Source of the DNA: an uncultured Oscillibacter sp.
GTDB lineage: Bacteria; Bacillota; Clostridia; Oscillospirales; Oscillospiraceae
Assembly (NCBI GenBank): GCA_910583785.1
Contig: CAJTZK010000007.1
Location: 1 to 64,000, forward strand
DNA length: 64,000 nt
Reading direction: 5' to 3'
Positions 24,638-33,041 of this stretch are shown in pieces. Under the pieces are notes generated by a model. It was not told where the DNA came from. It ran no database searches and saw only the letters and a list, made by a program, of their open reading frames with translations. A program made the translations under genes and the position numbers. Each line of letters opens with the position of its first letter. Within the stretch, counting starts at the first letter, position 1.

Positions 24638-24647
24638 TTTTGGCTGT
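24638..24647. other. Proposed attL core TTTTGGCTGT
   Basis: The same 10 bases recur at 61859-61868, four bases after the integrase stop codon. A chance match this long between two ~300-bp search windows is not negligible, so this is tentative. Confidence 0.35.
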
Positions 24648-24869
24648 GGCAGGTGGTCGGAAATGGGTAATACAGAGAGAAAAGTGCCTGTTCTCAAGCC
24701 CCATGAAGATGGCTGTTCTGGGTGATTATGGAGTATTTCAGCAAGGGTCACAGCGGGGATCCGTTTTCACCCCCTGGGATCAAGCCGGGGGTCTGCTTTC
24801 CCGCCAAGCCCCGCTGTTGGTTGCTTTTTCAAGGGTCCATGCGGGGGTATCGGCACTTTTGCACGCAGA

Positions 24870-24897
24870 AAAGCGGAGGGTCAAAACCCTCCGCTTT
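24870..24897 (-). terminator. Terminator after endolysin (end of late operon)
   Basis: A perfect 12-bp stem AAAGCGGAGGGT/ACCCTCCGCTTT with a 4-nt loop, directly after the endolysin stop. Confidence 0.88.
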
Positions 24898-24898
24898 C

Positions 24899-25579
24899 TC
24901 ACATTTTTGTTGCCCTCAGCGTCATGACAGCGGCCTGGGCCCGGGTACAGAACGCGCCGGGGCTGCTGCCGTCGGTGATACCCTGGGCCTTTGCCTCCTG
25001 GAGCTCCGGCGCCAGCGCGGGGCTCACAGCTTGTTTCCCCATCACCACCTGAAGCCGCTTGCCCAGCTGGAGCACTTCCTCATCGGTCAGTTTGTCAATG
25101 GTCATGCCGTCCTCCTCCTTTTGAAAATTTGGGCGCACCGCGCCTACGATCTGATTATAGGGCCGGGTTTTCCGGCAGACCATGCCGCCGTTGGACTGGC
25201 TTCCGGCCTGGCTGGTGTTCCCCTCAATGGCAGTCACTCCCAGGCGCCCAACGCCCGTGACAATTCCTGTGTGGTCCGTAGCCGCGCCGCCGGGGAAGTC
25301 GTAGATCACCACGTCCCCCAGGTGGTAGTCTTTTGTCACCCACTGGCCCGCTTTCTTAGCGGCATTCATCAGCGCCCCGCAGGATGCAGTCTTGGCCGGA
25401 AGCTTGACGCCCGCCTGAGCAAACACCCATTGTACGAAGGCCATGCACCAGGGGTAAGCGGAGCCGGAGACCTCCCGGCCATAGTACCAGGTGTTGTATT
25501 TGACCCTGTTGGAGTTTGCCGGGGACTCCTTGGTCCCCAGCTCCGCCTTGGCGATTGCCAGCACCTTTTCCGCCGTCAT
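24899..25579 (-). CDS. Phage endolysin: CHAP-type amidase/peptidase with C-terminal SLH-like segment
   Basis: 226 residues. The N-terminal CHAP-like domain (1-~150) has AYPWCMAFVQWVFAQAG with the catalytic Cys and DHTGIVTGV with the catalytic His. GDVVIYDFPGG and IEGNTS complete the fold. After a ~30-residue linker, residues ~190-226 (ELQEAKAQGITDGSSPGAFC then TRAQAAVMTLRA) match one SLH repeat, a plausible wall-polymer-binding tail. Its ATG overlaps the holin stop (ATGA), so lysis genes are coupled. Confidence 0.87.
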   Translation of the reverse strand: MTAEKVLAIAKAELGTKESPANSNRVKYNTWYYGREVSGSAYPWCMAFVQWVFAQAGVKLPAKTASCGALMNAAKKAGQWVTKDYHLGDVVIYDFPGGAATDHTGIVTGVGRLGVTAIEGNTSQAGSQSNGGMVCRKTRPYNQIVGAVRPNFQKEEDGMTIDKLTDEEVLQLGKRLQVVMGKQAVSPALAPELQEAKAQGITDGSSPGAFCTRAQAAVMTLRATKM

Positions 25580-25932
25580 TCCGCGCCCCCGGAGACGGTC
25601 TCCTTGGTCTGCACCAGGGCCTTACGGTTCTCCGTGTTAATTTCCCAGACAGCCCCCTCAATCATGCTAATGACCGCTTCCGTAACCACCACGCCCATGG
25701 CCCGCAGCTGCTCCTGGACAAACTGCTGCCGCTTCTGTCCGTCGGGGTCCTGGTCGTGATACAGCTGCTCCGCCGCCCGGGCAAAGGACTGCACCAGCTT
25801 TCGGATATTCTCCTGCGTGGCGGCGTCCGTATTGGCTTGGAGCCACGCCTTTGCTTTCGGGACCAGATAGGCCAGAAGGCCTACCGCAAAAGCCGCCAGC
25901 AGCTTTCCAATGATTTCATACAAGTTATTCAT
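25576..25932 (-). CDS. Phage holin, LL-H type
   Basis: 118 residues from ATG 25932, overlapping the preceding stop. One N-terminal hydrophobic helix (IIGKLLAAFAVGLLAYLVP) is followed by a long charged helix (WLQANTDAATQENIRKLVQ...FARAAEQLY) and a VVTEAVISMIEGAVWEIN segment. This layout fits the LL-H holin family, whose member genes lie before endolysin genes. It would open the membrane at the end of infection. Confidence 0.8.
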   Translation of the reverse strand: MNNLYEIIGKLLAAFAVGLLAYLVPKAKAWLQANTDAATQENIRKLVQSFARAAEQLYHDQDPDGQKRQQFVQEQLRAMGVVVTEAVISMIEGAVWEINTENRKALVQTKETVSGGAE

Positions 25933-26170
25933 ATGGTTCCTCACTTTCTCCGGGATTGTCCCCGGCTCTTACCTTTGAAATTTTAATCCCAGCCGTCAGC
26001 ATGGCCTCTACGCTCCCGGCTCCCAGGGTGTATCGAATCAGCGTGTCCGGCACGCTGCCCTTTACCCAGAAGGTCACGATCATGGTCACGATAAACGCCG
26101 CTATAAACAGACCCATGACAAGCAGAACTATATCAGAGGTCTTGGCCTTCTTCCGCCGCCTCCCTTTCAC
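25925..26170 (-). CDS. Small phage membrane protein in lysis module
   Basis: 81 residues from GTG 26170, which overlaps the XhlA-like stop (GTGA). A basic N-terminus KGRRRKKAKTSD is followed by a hydrophobic helix (IVLLVMGLFIAAFIVTMIVTFW) and a polar C-terminal half with a second mildly hydrophobic stretch. It may be a second holin or an antiholin; family not recognised with certainty. Confidence 0.65.
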   Translation of the reverse strand: MKGRRRKKAKTSDIVLLVMGLFIAAFIVTMIVTFWVKGSVPDTLIRYTLGAGSVEAMLTAGIKISKVRAGDNPGESEEPYE

Positions 26171-26478
26171 AGCCCCACCCGCCCCAGAAGGAAGGCGATG
26201 ACGGCGGCGCAAACAGCCCACACGGCTTTTCCTACCAGGCTCTCCCACTGCTTGGCGGGCTTGGCTTCCAGGCCTTCTACCTTTTGCGTAAGCGCGTCCA
26301 GTTTGTCCAAGATGGTATCCAGTTTGTTCTCCTGGACCGCGCTGAGGGTTTCCAGGGCCCCCAGCCGGGCGAACATCTCCCGGTGGGTGGCGCTATGCTG
26401 CCGATTTGCTTCTTCCAGGGATTCCACCCGGGAAACCAGAGGGCAGTCCCTGGGATTGTCCGTGCATTTTTCAGGCAT
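26167..26478 (-). CDS. xhlA: XhlA-like haemolysin/holin accessory protein
   Basis: 103 residues. A long coiled-coil (SLEEANRQHSATHREMFARL, then AVQENKLDTILDKLDALTQKVEGLE) is followed by a C-terminal membrane helix (AVWAVCAAVIAFLLGRVGL). Same plan and position as PBSX XhlA, which acts with a holin in lysis. A CxxxxxxxC at the N-terminus (CTDNPRDCPL) is an added feature. It begins the lysis module after the tail fibre gene. Confidence 0.75.
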   Translation of the reverse strand: MPEKCTDNPRDCPLVSRVESLEEANRQHSATHREMFARLGALETLSAVQENKLDTILDKLDALTQKVEGLEAKPAKQWESLVGKAVWAVCAAVIAFLLGRVGL

Positions 26479-26493
26479 GATGATGGCTCCTAT

Positions 26494-27696
26494 TCAATCA
26501 GTGGTTTTTGTGTATTTGAAAATAAATGTAATTTTCCCCCCAACCTGGGTATTGTTGCTGCAACTTGCAAAAATTTGATGATTGTAAATCCAGAAAGTGT
26601 AGTACGTTGTCGTAGAGTAAAAATAGGGGAGGTTTACCAGGCCTGCGCCATTCAAGTACGTTGCGGAAGCGTTCACCATTTTCAGATCTACATTATCTGG
26701 AAGAGTATAGATCACTTCGTCTTTTTTGATCTCTTTAGGGCCATTAACCTCTATCGCCTTCCGGTAAAAAGGCTTGTCGAACCATGTGCCAATTATGGTT
26801 TCCGCAGGAAAATACACTTCCCATTCAGCACCGCCAGTCCCCCCCCCGCCAGATATCTCAACCGCTTTGCCGTTTATGACGATTGAGGGATGCGCCTCCT
26901 CCGCCGCTCCGCCGGAGCCTCCGTCCCCGCCGCCGGGAATGACATACATCCCCTTGTTTTTCTGGCCCTCCGGAAGGGCGTCAAACTCTTCCTGGGTGAG
27001 AATCCCGCGCACAGGCGTGGCCACGCCGATACTCCGTCCGTCCTCCGTTTTCGTGATCTCAATGCCGTCCCCGGGGGAGTAGGCAGGGCCTTCCCCGGCG
27101 GGGCCCGGCGGGCCCTCCGGGCCTTGCGGCCCCGGCTCTCCCTGAAGGCCAGGGGGGCCTTGTTCCCCTCTTGGGCCAGGAGGCCCCTCCGCTCCGGGCG
27201 GCCCAGCTGGGCCGGGGTCCCCCTGGGGGCCTTGGGGCCCCGGTTCCCCGGGGTCTCCCTTCGGGCCCGGCGGTCCTTCCGGGCCAAGAGGCCCCTCTGG
27301 TCCTTGAGGCCCAGGCTCTCCCTGGGGGCCGGGAGGCCCTGGGGTATCATCCGGTGTGAGCGGCGGGGAGCTTCCGACGGACACGCCTTCCAGAATTATG
27401 CCTAGGCTTGCCCATACGGTAGGAAGGACTACTTCCCCGCCCCGCTTCCCGCAAACTCCGGCCTTCAACATATACCTGGGGACCCGCAGGACCTCCCAGG
27501 GTACCACGCACGCCCCGCTGGGGTCCAGCAGCGCCTCCCGGGAGACACAACCAGCCTGGAACACCGCCGTCTTATCCAACCCTTCCCAGTCCTCCGAGAA
27601 CTCGAACTGCACCGCGTAGGCGTTGACACTCCCGCTGGTGACGGCCTCCCGCTCCAGGAGAGTCAGCTTGTTCTTTTTGACATGCAGTAAAAACAT
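26494..27696 (-). CDS. Tail fibre/receptor-binding protein with collagen-like triple-helix region
   Basis: 400 residues. The N-terminal ~110 residues form a compact domain likely to attach to the baseplate. Residues ~118-205 consist of about 28 Gly-X-Y triplets (GPP GPQ GEP type). After that, a linker (EEFDALPEGQKNKGMYVIPGG) and a C-terminal beta-rich domain (~290-400) probably form the receptor-binding head. Collagen-like trimeric shafts are known in phage fibres. The GC-rich repeats make this a recombination-prone region. AAGGAGG precedes the ATG. Confidence 0.82.
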   Translation of the reverse strand: MFLLHVKKNKLTLLEREAVTSGSVNAYAVQFEFSEDWEGLDKTAVFQAGCVSREALLDPSGACVVPWEVLRVPRYMLKAGVCGKRGGEVVLPTVWASLGIILEGVSVGSSPPLTPDDTPGPPGPQGEPGPQGPEGPLGPEGPPGPKGDPGEPGPQGPQGDPGPAGPPGAEGPPGPRGEQGPPGLQGEPGPQGPEGPPGPAGEGPAYSPGDGIEITKTEDGRSIGVATPVRGILTQEEFDALPEGQKNKGMYVIPGGGDGGSGGAAEEAHPSIVINGKAVEISGGGGTGGAEWEVYFPAETIIGTWFDKPFYRKAIEVNGPKEIKKDEVIYTLPDNVDLKMVNASATYLNGAGLVNLPYFYSTTTYYTFWIYNHQIFASCSNNTQVGGKITFIFKYTKTTD

Positions 27697-27758
27697 GATG
27701 TCCGCCTCCTTTTTAATGTAGACGTTCCACTTTTACGGCAGGAAGTTGCATGACCCCG

Positions 27759-28799
27759 TCACCCGGCGCGCTTTTTCAGCTTCCGGCGGCAGGCCTCAAA
27801 GACCGCCGTCAGCCACTGGAACACGGACCCGCCGGGCCGCGCGCCCCGCCGCTCCAGGAGGGCGGAGAGCAGCTTCCCAGGCGGCTTTCCGCGCTTTCTC
27901 CGGCGCTTTCCCCGGACCCGTATGGAGATTTCCGCCGGGAGAGGAATGCGGCCCTTGGCTCTCGTTCCCCTCTGCTTCGGCGGGAGGGCCGCGTGGGGGA
28001 TATGGATGCCCTCCGGAACCAGCTCCGGGTGGCCCCCCAGCTCGCAATACGCCTGGTAGGCCAGCTCGTCCAGGGCCTCCGGGTGTTCCAGGATGGTGTC
28101 CTGCCCCCCCAGCAGCGTGCTGACGTTCCGTAACGCCCGCCGGAGGGTCCGGCAGATGGCGGCGTGGTCCGTGCCGGTCAGCTCCCCGATTTCCCGGAGG
28201 GAAAGACATTCGGAATAATACAGATAAAAATACACGGTCTGCTTCGGCGTCATGGCCAGCATGACGGCCCTCAGCGCCTCCGGGTTCGCAAGGTCCACCA
28301 GGGCCTCCTCTCCCCGGAGGCGGGCCTCCGTCATGGCCCTCTCCGCCTCCTCCCGCAGCTTCTTCTTCGCCTTGGCGATGCTCCGGGAAACGGTGGACTT
28401 GTTGACCCCCAGGAGGGCGGCGATTTCCTTTCCGGACTGGCCGTCCAGGTACAGCTTGATCATTTCCCTCTGGCGGGGCGTCAGGAGGTCCAAGCCCTGG
28501 ACGGCCGCCGCCGCCAGCCTGGCCCGGCCCTCGCCGATCTCGCCGTCCAGGGCGGTATCCTCCCGCCGCCAGTCCAGATACTGCTGGCGGTCCTTGGTGT
28601 AGTCCGCTGCCGCCGTCCGGCCGCCGCGCTGCCGCCGTCCCGCCGTCAGGGCCCGGAGCTGGTCGTTGACGTCGCCCAGCTCCTCCCGGACCATGAAGAG
28701 CGCCAGGTTGTCCCCCTCGCCCCGGGCCTGAAGCTCCAGCTCGTACCTCTTCCGGGCCAGCAGCTCCCGCTTGCGGGCCCGGAGTTCGTCAATGGTCAT
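27759..28799 (-). CDS. Sigma-70 region-4-like protein with two HTH domains
   Basis: 346 residues from ATG 28799 (GGAGG 7 nt upstream, overlapping the previous stop). A helical N-terminus (~1-100) is followed by a first sigma-r4 HTH (~105-150, LTPRQREMIKLYLDGQSGKE then IAALLGVNKSTVSRSIAKAK) and a second (~175-225, MTPKQTVYFYLYYSECLSLR then EIGELTGTDHAAICRTLRRA). The C-terminus is very basic. Phages use such proteins (ArpU/Xpf type) to turn on late genes. Its place inside the fibre-lysis region rather than before the terminase is odd. Confidence 0.72.
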   Translation of the reverse strand: MTIDELRARKRELLARKRYELELQARGEGDNLALFMVREELGDVNDQLRALTAGRRQRGGRTAAADYTKDRQQYLDWRREDTALDGEIGEGRARLAAAAVQGLDLLTPRQREMIKLYLDGQSGKEIAALLGVNKSTVSRSIAKAKKKLREEAERAMTEARLRGEEALVDLANPEALRAVMLAMTPKQTVYFYLYYSECLSLREIGELTGTDHAAICRTLRRALRNVSTLLGGQDTILEHPEALDELAYQAYCELGGHPELVPEGIHIPHAALPPKQRGTRAKGRIPLPAEISIRVRGKRRRKRGKPPGKLLSALLERRGARPGGSVFQWLTAVFEACRRKLKKRAG

Positions 28800-29025
28800 C
28801 GCGGGACCTCCGGGCATTCCAGCCCACGGCGGCGACCCCGGCGGAGCGGGGGACCTCGTAATACCCATCCAAGAGCCGCTGAACCTCCCGGACATCCCGC
28901 AGGGCCTCCTGGAGGGGGCGGAGCTCCGCAGGGGAGGCCCCGGCGGACCTCTTTTCCGAAATCCGCATGGCCAGTTTGGCCGACGCCGTCCGGTACTCCG
29001 GGACCAGTTCTTTCATCGCCGCCAC
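28789..29025 (-). CDS. Small helical phage protein
   Basis: 78 residues from GTG 29025 with GGAGG 7 nt upstream; an ATG three codons later is the alternative. MKELVPEYRTASAKLAMRIS and ELRPLQEALRDVREVQRLLDGYYEV predict two long helices. It overlaps the sigma-like gene by 11 nt. Similar small proteins accompany sigma-like phage regulators, so a helper role is possible but unproven. Confidence 0.6.
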   Translation of the reverse strand: MAAMKELVPEYRTASAKLAMRISEKRSAGASPAELRPLQEALRDVREVQRLLDGYYEVPRSAGVAAVGWNARRSRDDH

Positions 29026-29062
29026 ACCGCCGCGCCTCCTTCCGGTCAGCTCAAAAACTTCT

Positions 29063-29542
29063 TCACTCCGCCGCCTCCTCTCGTTCGACCGCCCCCAGGT
29101 CCTCCCAGCGCTCCGGCAGCTCCGAGGGGCCGTAGGCGTTGTCCGCCGTGAGGCAGCGCCAGATGTGTCCAACTTGGACACAACACTCCCCCTCCTGCCA
29201 GAGCCCCCGGGTCCCCTGGGGCGGCTGGTAATCCGTGGCCAGGGCCGGGTCCTTGGTGTGGCAGAGGTCCCAGAGGGAGACCGCCTTGTCCGGGCTCCAG
29301 TCCGGCTGCGCCGAGGCGTCGTGGGCCTGCCAGAGCTTATAGACGCGGCCCTGCCACTTGTAGGGGGTCCCGACGGGCACGTCCGTGTAGTCCCGCTGCC
29401 GCCAGGTGGGAACCTCCGCGGCGTGGGCCACGAGATAGGTCCCATCCGCCTCTCCGGCCACGGCCTTGGCGGCCAGGGCGGCGGCGTCCGCCGCGCCTTT
29501 GGTTTTCATGGCGTCCAGCGCCAGCGTATGGATATCAGCCAT
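29063..29542 (-). CDS. Tail protein with two carbohydrate-binding-module-like repeats
   Basis: 159 residues from ATG 29542, overlapping the previous stop by 8 nt. After a helical, Ala-rich N-terminus, two CBM5/12-like segments appear: PYKWQGRVYKLWQAHDASAQ (~70-105) and EGECCVQVGHIWRCLTADNA (~120-150). Such modules sit on phage fibres and bind wall sugars or chitin-like glycans. The CVQVGHI part of the second module is encoded by one copy of the 19-bp palindrome (29164-29182), which shows that the DNA motif, not the protein, dictates this stretch. Confidence 0.75.
   Translation of the reverse strand: MADIHTLALDAMKTKGAADAAALAAKAVAGEADGTYLVAHAAEVPTWRQRDYTDVPVGTPYKWQGRVYKLWQAHDASAQPDWSPDKAVSLWDLCHTKDPALATDYQPPQGTRGLWQEGECCVQVGHIWRCLTADNAYGPSELPERWEDLGAVEREEAAE
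29164..29182. repeat. 19-bp palindrome, site 1
   Basis: TGTGTCCAACTTGGACACA, perfect 9+1+9 dyad, inside the CBM-like tail gene. Confidence 0.95.
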
Positions 29543-30002
29543 TGCTCTCCACTCCTTCCTCATAGGCGGAGGCCAGCTCCGCCACACGGTTCTTTGCCTC
29601 CTGCCGGACGGATTCCGCCTCCGCCTGGGCCTCGCTTGCCTGCACGGCCAGATTTTCCGCCTTCCCCTCCAGCTCCTCAATCCGGGCCTGGTAGCCCGTC
29701 ACGTCACCCAGGTACTGCTTGGCGGTGGCAACCGTCACCTCAAAATGCCCGGTGTTGTGGTGGTAGGCGATGTTCCCCAGCTGGAAGCCGTAGCCCTCCG
29801 GGAGGCCCGTTTCATTCTCGCGGCAGGCGGGGAGGCGCTGAACCGTGGGCTTATCCCAGTGAATGGCCTCAATCTTTTCAATTGTAGCGCCGTTGGCCCG
29901 CTCAAAGAGGATGGAGTAGCTGCCGTTCACGCCGCCGTGGCGGGTGATGGGGCCGGCAATCAGGCCGTCAATTTTCCAGTGCTTTCCGAATGGTACGCTC
30001 AT
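29535..30002 (-). CDS. Phage tail-fibre associated protein
   Basis: 155 residues. The first half (FGKHWKIDGLIAGPITRHGG; LPEGYGFQLGNIAYHHNTGH) is beta-rich. The second half is a strong coiled coil (YQARIEELEGKAENLAVQAS...EAESVRQEAKNRVAELASAY). Position between the fibre gene and the CBM protein suggests a fibre tip or assembly factor. Family not recognised. Confidence 0.6.
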   Translation of the reverse strand: MSVPFGKHWKIDGLIAGPITRHGGVNGSYSILFERANGATIEKIEAIHWDKPTVQRLPACRENETGLPEGYGFQLGNIAYHHNTGHFEVTVATAKQYLGDVTGYQARIEELEGKAENLAVQASEAQAEAESVRQEAKNRVAELASAYEEGVESNG

Positions 30003-30015
30003 AGATTTTCTCCTT

Positions 30016-30915
30016 TCAGCCTACAAATAGAATCTTCCCGGGATAGGGCTCGCTGCTGGACAGGATGACGGTCCCGGCCTCCCCGTCATAGTCCGCTCCG
30101 GTGCCGAGGGCCGCCCAGGTGTTGGTGATGTACCTGCCCTCCACCTGATGGAATACGTGGAAACCGAAATCGCCGTTTTTGCGCCTGTGGGCCTCGGCGG
30201 GGATGGCGATTTCATAGCCCAGGGACCCGTCGTAGGCCTCGGGTTCCTCCCCCTCCGCCGGTTCCTCCGGTACCCAGGAGGCGGGAGGCCCCCAATCCTC
30301 CGCCGTGAAGGCGAAAACAGCGGAGCCGGAGAAGTCCTGTGCTTCCAGGTCCCCGTTTTCGTTAAAGACCGGGACCTGGCCCGGCTGCCCCTCCAGCTTG
30401 TCCTGCTTTCCGCCCAGCAGCCCGGTCACATCCTCCAGGCTGACCGTATCCAGGGAGGGCTTCACCACGATGTTCAGCGCGTTGGCGTCCGTGACAATCA
30501 GGTGCATGATGACATCCAGCTTCCCGCCCGCGCCGGAGTCGGGCCGGGCCTTCTCCATGTCCGGCGTGTTGCACACGCCGATCAGCGTCCCCGCCCGGTC
30601 AAAGACTCCCAGCTCCCGGACGGTGAAGCCGCCGTCGGCGGAGGGGATCACGCCCTTGATGTCCAGCATCTTCGGATTCAGGGGATTCACCGCGTAGGCG
30701 GCAATCTCCGCCCGCCAGACCTCCCGGACCAGCGCGGTCTGCTCCGCCGAGGGCTCGTAGTAGCCGCCCCCGCCGTCTCCGGCGGCGATCTCCACCACGT
30801 CCAGCTTGGTTCCCGCCAGAAGATTTGCGGCGATGGCGGCCTCGCCCAGGACCGTGAGCTTGGTCCCGTACTGCTTCCCGCCGCCGTTGACGGCGACTTC
30901 GTTTCGCGTTGTCAT
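30016..30915 (-). CDS. Phage tail-collar/fibre protein
   Basis: 299 residues. The N-terminal ~150 residues (QYGTKLTVLGEAAIAANLLAG, VREVWRAEIAAYAVNPLNP, VRELGVFDRAGTLIGVCNTP) match the DUF3751-like tail-collar fibre family that attaches fibres to contractile baseplates. A QDKLEGQPGQVPVFNENGDLE linker and a beta-rich C-terminal domain follow. It overlaps the XkdU-like gene by 4 nt. Confidence 0.82.
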   Translation of the reverse strand: MTTRNEVAVNGGGKQYGTKLTVLGEAAIAANLLAGTKLDVVEIAAGDGGGGYYEPSAEQTALVREVWRAEIAAYAVNPLNPKMLDIKGVIPSADGGFTVRELGVFDRAGTLIGVCNTPDMEKARPDSGAGGKLDVIMHLIVTDANALNIVVKPSLDTVSLEDVTGLLGGKQDKLEGQPGQVPVFNENGDLEAQDFSGSAVFAFTAEDWGPPASWVPEEPAEGEEPEAYDGSLGYEIAIPAEAHRRKNGDFGFHVFHQVEGRYITNTWAALGTGADYDGEAGTVILSSSEPYPGKILFVG

Positions 30916-31541
30916 GGCTCCTCCTGTTCCGCCGGATAGACCTCAATCCGGCCATGGTGTTCCGTGACGGCCCCCACCGCCGCCGCTTTCGTAATCTCCA
31001 CGCTCCGCAGGGCACGGGGCCAGACCTCCAGCTCTTCCCGGGCCTCCGTCACAAGGCCCGCCCCGACGCCCAGGGCGCTTTCCACGTCGTAGAAAAAGAT
31101 GTAATCCCATTGCAGATGGGCGGGAATCAGCTCCCGGATGGAGCCGGTGACGTCCCGCATATTGGGCGGAACGCCGTTGGTCTCCACGAAGCGGATTTCA
31201 AAGCGGAACTGGTCCGCGTACTCCGTCACCTCCGCCTTCTGACCGGACCAAATCTCGGCGGAGCTTTTCACCAGGGCCACGGTGGTGACGTCCGAGCCCA
31301 GCAGCTTCACCCGGACGCGGCTCCGGCGGGTATCCAGGTCCTTTCCCTCGTCCACGGGGATGCCCAGGGTTTCCTCCCAGTACCGCAGGCCCCAGGTGGC
31401 GGTCTCCACGCAGAGCTGGGCCAGGGCGCCGTCCCTGGCGGACCAGAGGTCCAGCAGCTCCGGCTCCAGAGCCTCCTGGATGTCCCGGAACTCCGCCGAG
31501 CCCGCCAGGAAGGCCGGATACCGGGCGACAAAGGGTTTCAA
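30912..31541 (-). CDS. xkdU: Baseplate protein, XkdU/YmfQ-like (DUF2313)
   Basis: 209 residues: LDLWSARDGALAQLCVETATWGLRYWEETLGIPVDEGKDLDTRRSR (in parts) is the classic YmfQ/XkdU pattern, in which the strand order supports the baseplate wedge. It follows the baseplate J gene with an ATGA overlap, the order found in PBSX and Mu-like tails. Confidence 0.85.
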   Translation of the reverse strand: MKPFVARYPAFLAGSAEFRDIQEALEPELLDLWSARDGALAQLCVETATWGLRYWEETLGIPVDEGKDLDTRRSRVRVKLLGSDVTTVALVKSSAEIWSGQKAEVTEYADQFRFEIRFVETNGVPPNMRDVTGSIRELIPAHLQWDYIFFYDVESALGVGAGLVTEAREELEVWPRALRSVEITKAAAVGAVTEHHGRIEVYPAEQEEP

Positions 31542-32629
31542 ACCACCCTCACCCCCTTCAGCACCGGCAAGGTGTCCGCCGGGATGGTCAAATTTTCCGT
31601 CCCGCCGTTCAGGGCCAGGGCGGTGTAGTCCACCACGCCGGGAATGGACAGCAGCAAAAAGGCGACCCGGTTGAACAGCAGGGAGTAGGCCCCCGCGTCC
31701 ATGGCTTCAAACTGCAAGTCCACGCTGCCGCCAAAGGCGGAAGCCGCCGTGGCGCGCAGATATTCCGTCACCGCCTCCTCCAGCGCCGCCCGAACGGTGG
31801 ACGCGCCCGCGCCGCTCTCCAGGGTCACGGCGGCCTCTACCGTGACCTCCAGCGTCTTGGCGGCCTCCACCGTGACGGAGGGCCCAATGGGGCGCTCCTC
31901 CTCGATGTGGGCCGCGCAGGCGCTGACCGCCGCCGCCGTGGCGGGCTGGAGGTCCTGGTCCGCCACAATGACCTTCACCGTGCCGGGGCCGTTCCACTTG
32001 CTGACAATCCGGGCCGCCCCGATGCCCTCCACCTCCTTGGCCCAGCGCTGGTAATGCCAGGGATTGCCGGAGGTGGCGGGCTTGCGCATCCGCTCCAGGT
32101 ACCGCCCCAGCAGGGCCCCGTCCGTCTCCGGGTCCGCGCCGCCGTCCGCCGCGCTGTTGGCAAAGCCGGAGACGCCGCTGTAGTTCCGCAGGGCTGTCAC
32201 AATCTCCCCGGCGGCGATGTTGTACGCGTCCCCGGGCTCCGCGGCAAGCAGCATCCCCTCCCCGGTCCCGTCCCGGAGCGTGACGGGGGCCTCCAGGTAG
32301 AAGGCCAGGCCCGAGGCCGTGTAGTAGACCGCCCCGGCGGGGATGGCCGCGCCGTCTGCCCCCGTGAAGGTGACGCCGCACCGCGCTTTCGTCCCGGCCT
32401 TGCGGACGATGCCCACGGTTCCCGCCTGTTTGTCGATGTACGGCCCGCTGGTCTCATCCACGTAAAACGCGGGAATCAGCGCGTCCAGGCTGTGGTACGC
32501 CTCGCTGAGCTCCTCCGCCGCCGCGGCGATGAGATCGTTTGTGAAGCTGCCCTCCCGGGTCTGGAGGTCCGTTTTCAGCCGTCCCAGAATGCGGCCCCGG
32601 ATTTTCTCCGGCGTCATGTCCTCAAACAT
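31538..32629 (-). CDS. xkdT: Baseplate J-like protein (XkdT)
   Basis: 363 residues. EDMTPEKIRGRILGRLKTDL and TREGSFTNDLIAAAAEELSE at the N-terminus, ETSGPYIDKQAGTVGIVRK, GEIVTALRNYSGVSGFANS and GNPWHYQRWAKEVEGIGAAR are typical for Mu gp47/XkdT wedge proteins. VPGVVDYTALALNG-like C-terminus (here IPGVVDYTALALNGG). Part of the XkdQ-R-S-T-U baseplate series with 4-8 nt overlaps throughout. Confidence 0.93.
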   Translation of the reverse strand: MFEDMTPEKIRGRILGRLKTDLQTREGSFTNDLIAAAAEELSEAYHSLDALIPAFYVDETSGPYIDKQAGTVGIVRKAGTKARCGVTFTGADGAAIPAGAVYYTASGLAFYLEAPVTLRDGTGEGMLLAAEPGDAYNIAAGEIVTALRNYSGVSGFANSAADGGADPETDGALLGRYLERMRKPATSGNPWHYQRWAKEVEGIGAARIVSKWNGPGTVKVIVADQDLQPATAAAVSACAAHIEEERPIGPSVTVEAAKTLEVTVEAAVTLESGAGASTVRAALEEAVTEYLRATAASAFGGSVDLQFEAMDAGAYSLLFNRVAFLLLSIPGVVDYTALALNGGTENLTIPADTLPVLKGVRVV

Positions 32630-33041
32630 AAACCTTCACCTCCCCATAAATCGTCTCCACCTCGCAGGAGATGGCCAGATCGTCGCCCTGAAACGTCACG
32701 TCCGCCTGCCGCACCGCCCGGATATAAGGGTTGATTTGCAGGGCCTCCCGCACATAGCGGGCGGCCTCGCTCCGCTTCACCGCCGGGGTGAAGGACTTGC
32801 CGATCAGGCTCTCCACCTCGCTGCCGTAGTCCCAGGAGTAGACGCTGAAATGAAACCGGGCGGTCATCAGCGTTTTCCAAATCCACACCTTCACCGCCTC
32901 CGCCCCGGAGACCACCAGGGGCTTCCCGCCGGAGAACACCGGCGTGCCTCTTTCAAAATCCCAGGCCGCCTCTTTGCACAGCGGCAGCCGCCGGGGCTCC
33001 GCCGCCGCCTCCGGCTGCACGATGGGGAAGATTCCGCTCAT
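32622..33041 (-). CDS. xkdS: Baseplate protein XkdS (DUF2634)
   Basis: 139 residues. WDFERGTPVFSGGKPLVVSG then EAVKVWIWKTLMTARF and FSVYSWDYGSEVESLIGKSF are the XkdS signature (gp25-like lysozyme-fold baseplate family). ATG overlaps the XkdR stop. Confidence 0.88.
   Translation of the reverse strand: MSGIFPIVQPEAAAEPRRLPLCKEAAWDFERGTPVFSGGKPLVVSGAEAVKVWIWKTLMTARFHFSVYSWDYGSEVESLIGKSFTPAVKRSEAARYVREALQINPYIRAVRQADVTFQGDDLAISCEVETIYGEVKVYV

Noticed and set aside
26038..26055. Palindrome CAGCGTG...CACGCTG in the lysis module
   Set aside because: Single, different sequence inside a coding region; not related to the 19-bp set.
27118..27350. Regular GC-rich repeats that could suggest a CRISPR array or tandem repeat
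   Set aside because: 9-nt periodicity is explained by Gly-X-Y codons of the collagen-like fibre; no spacers.
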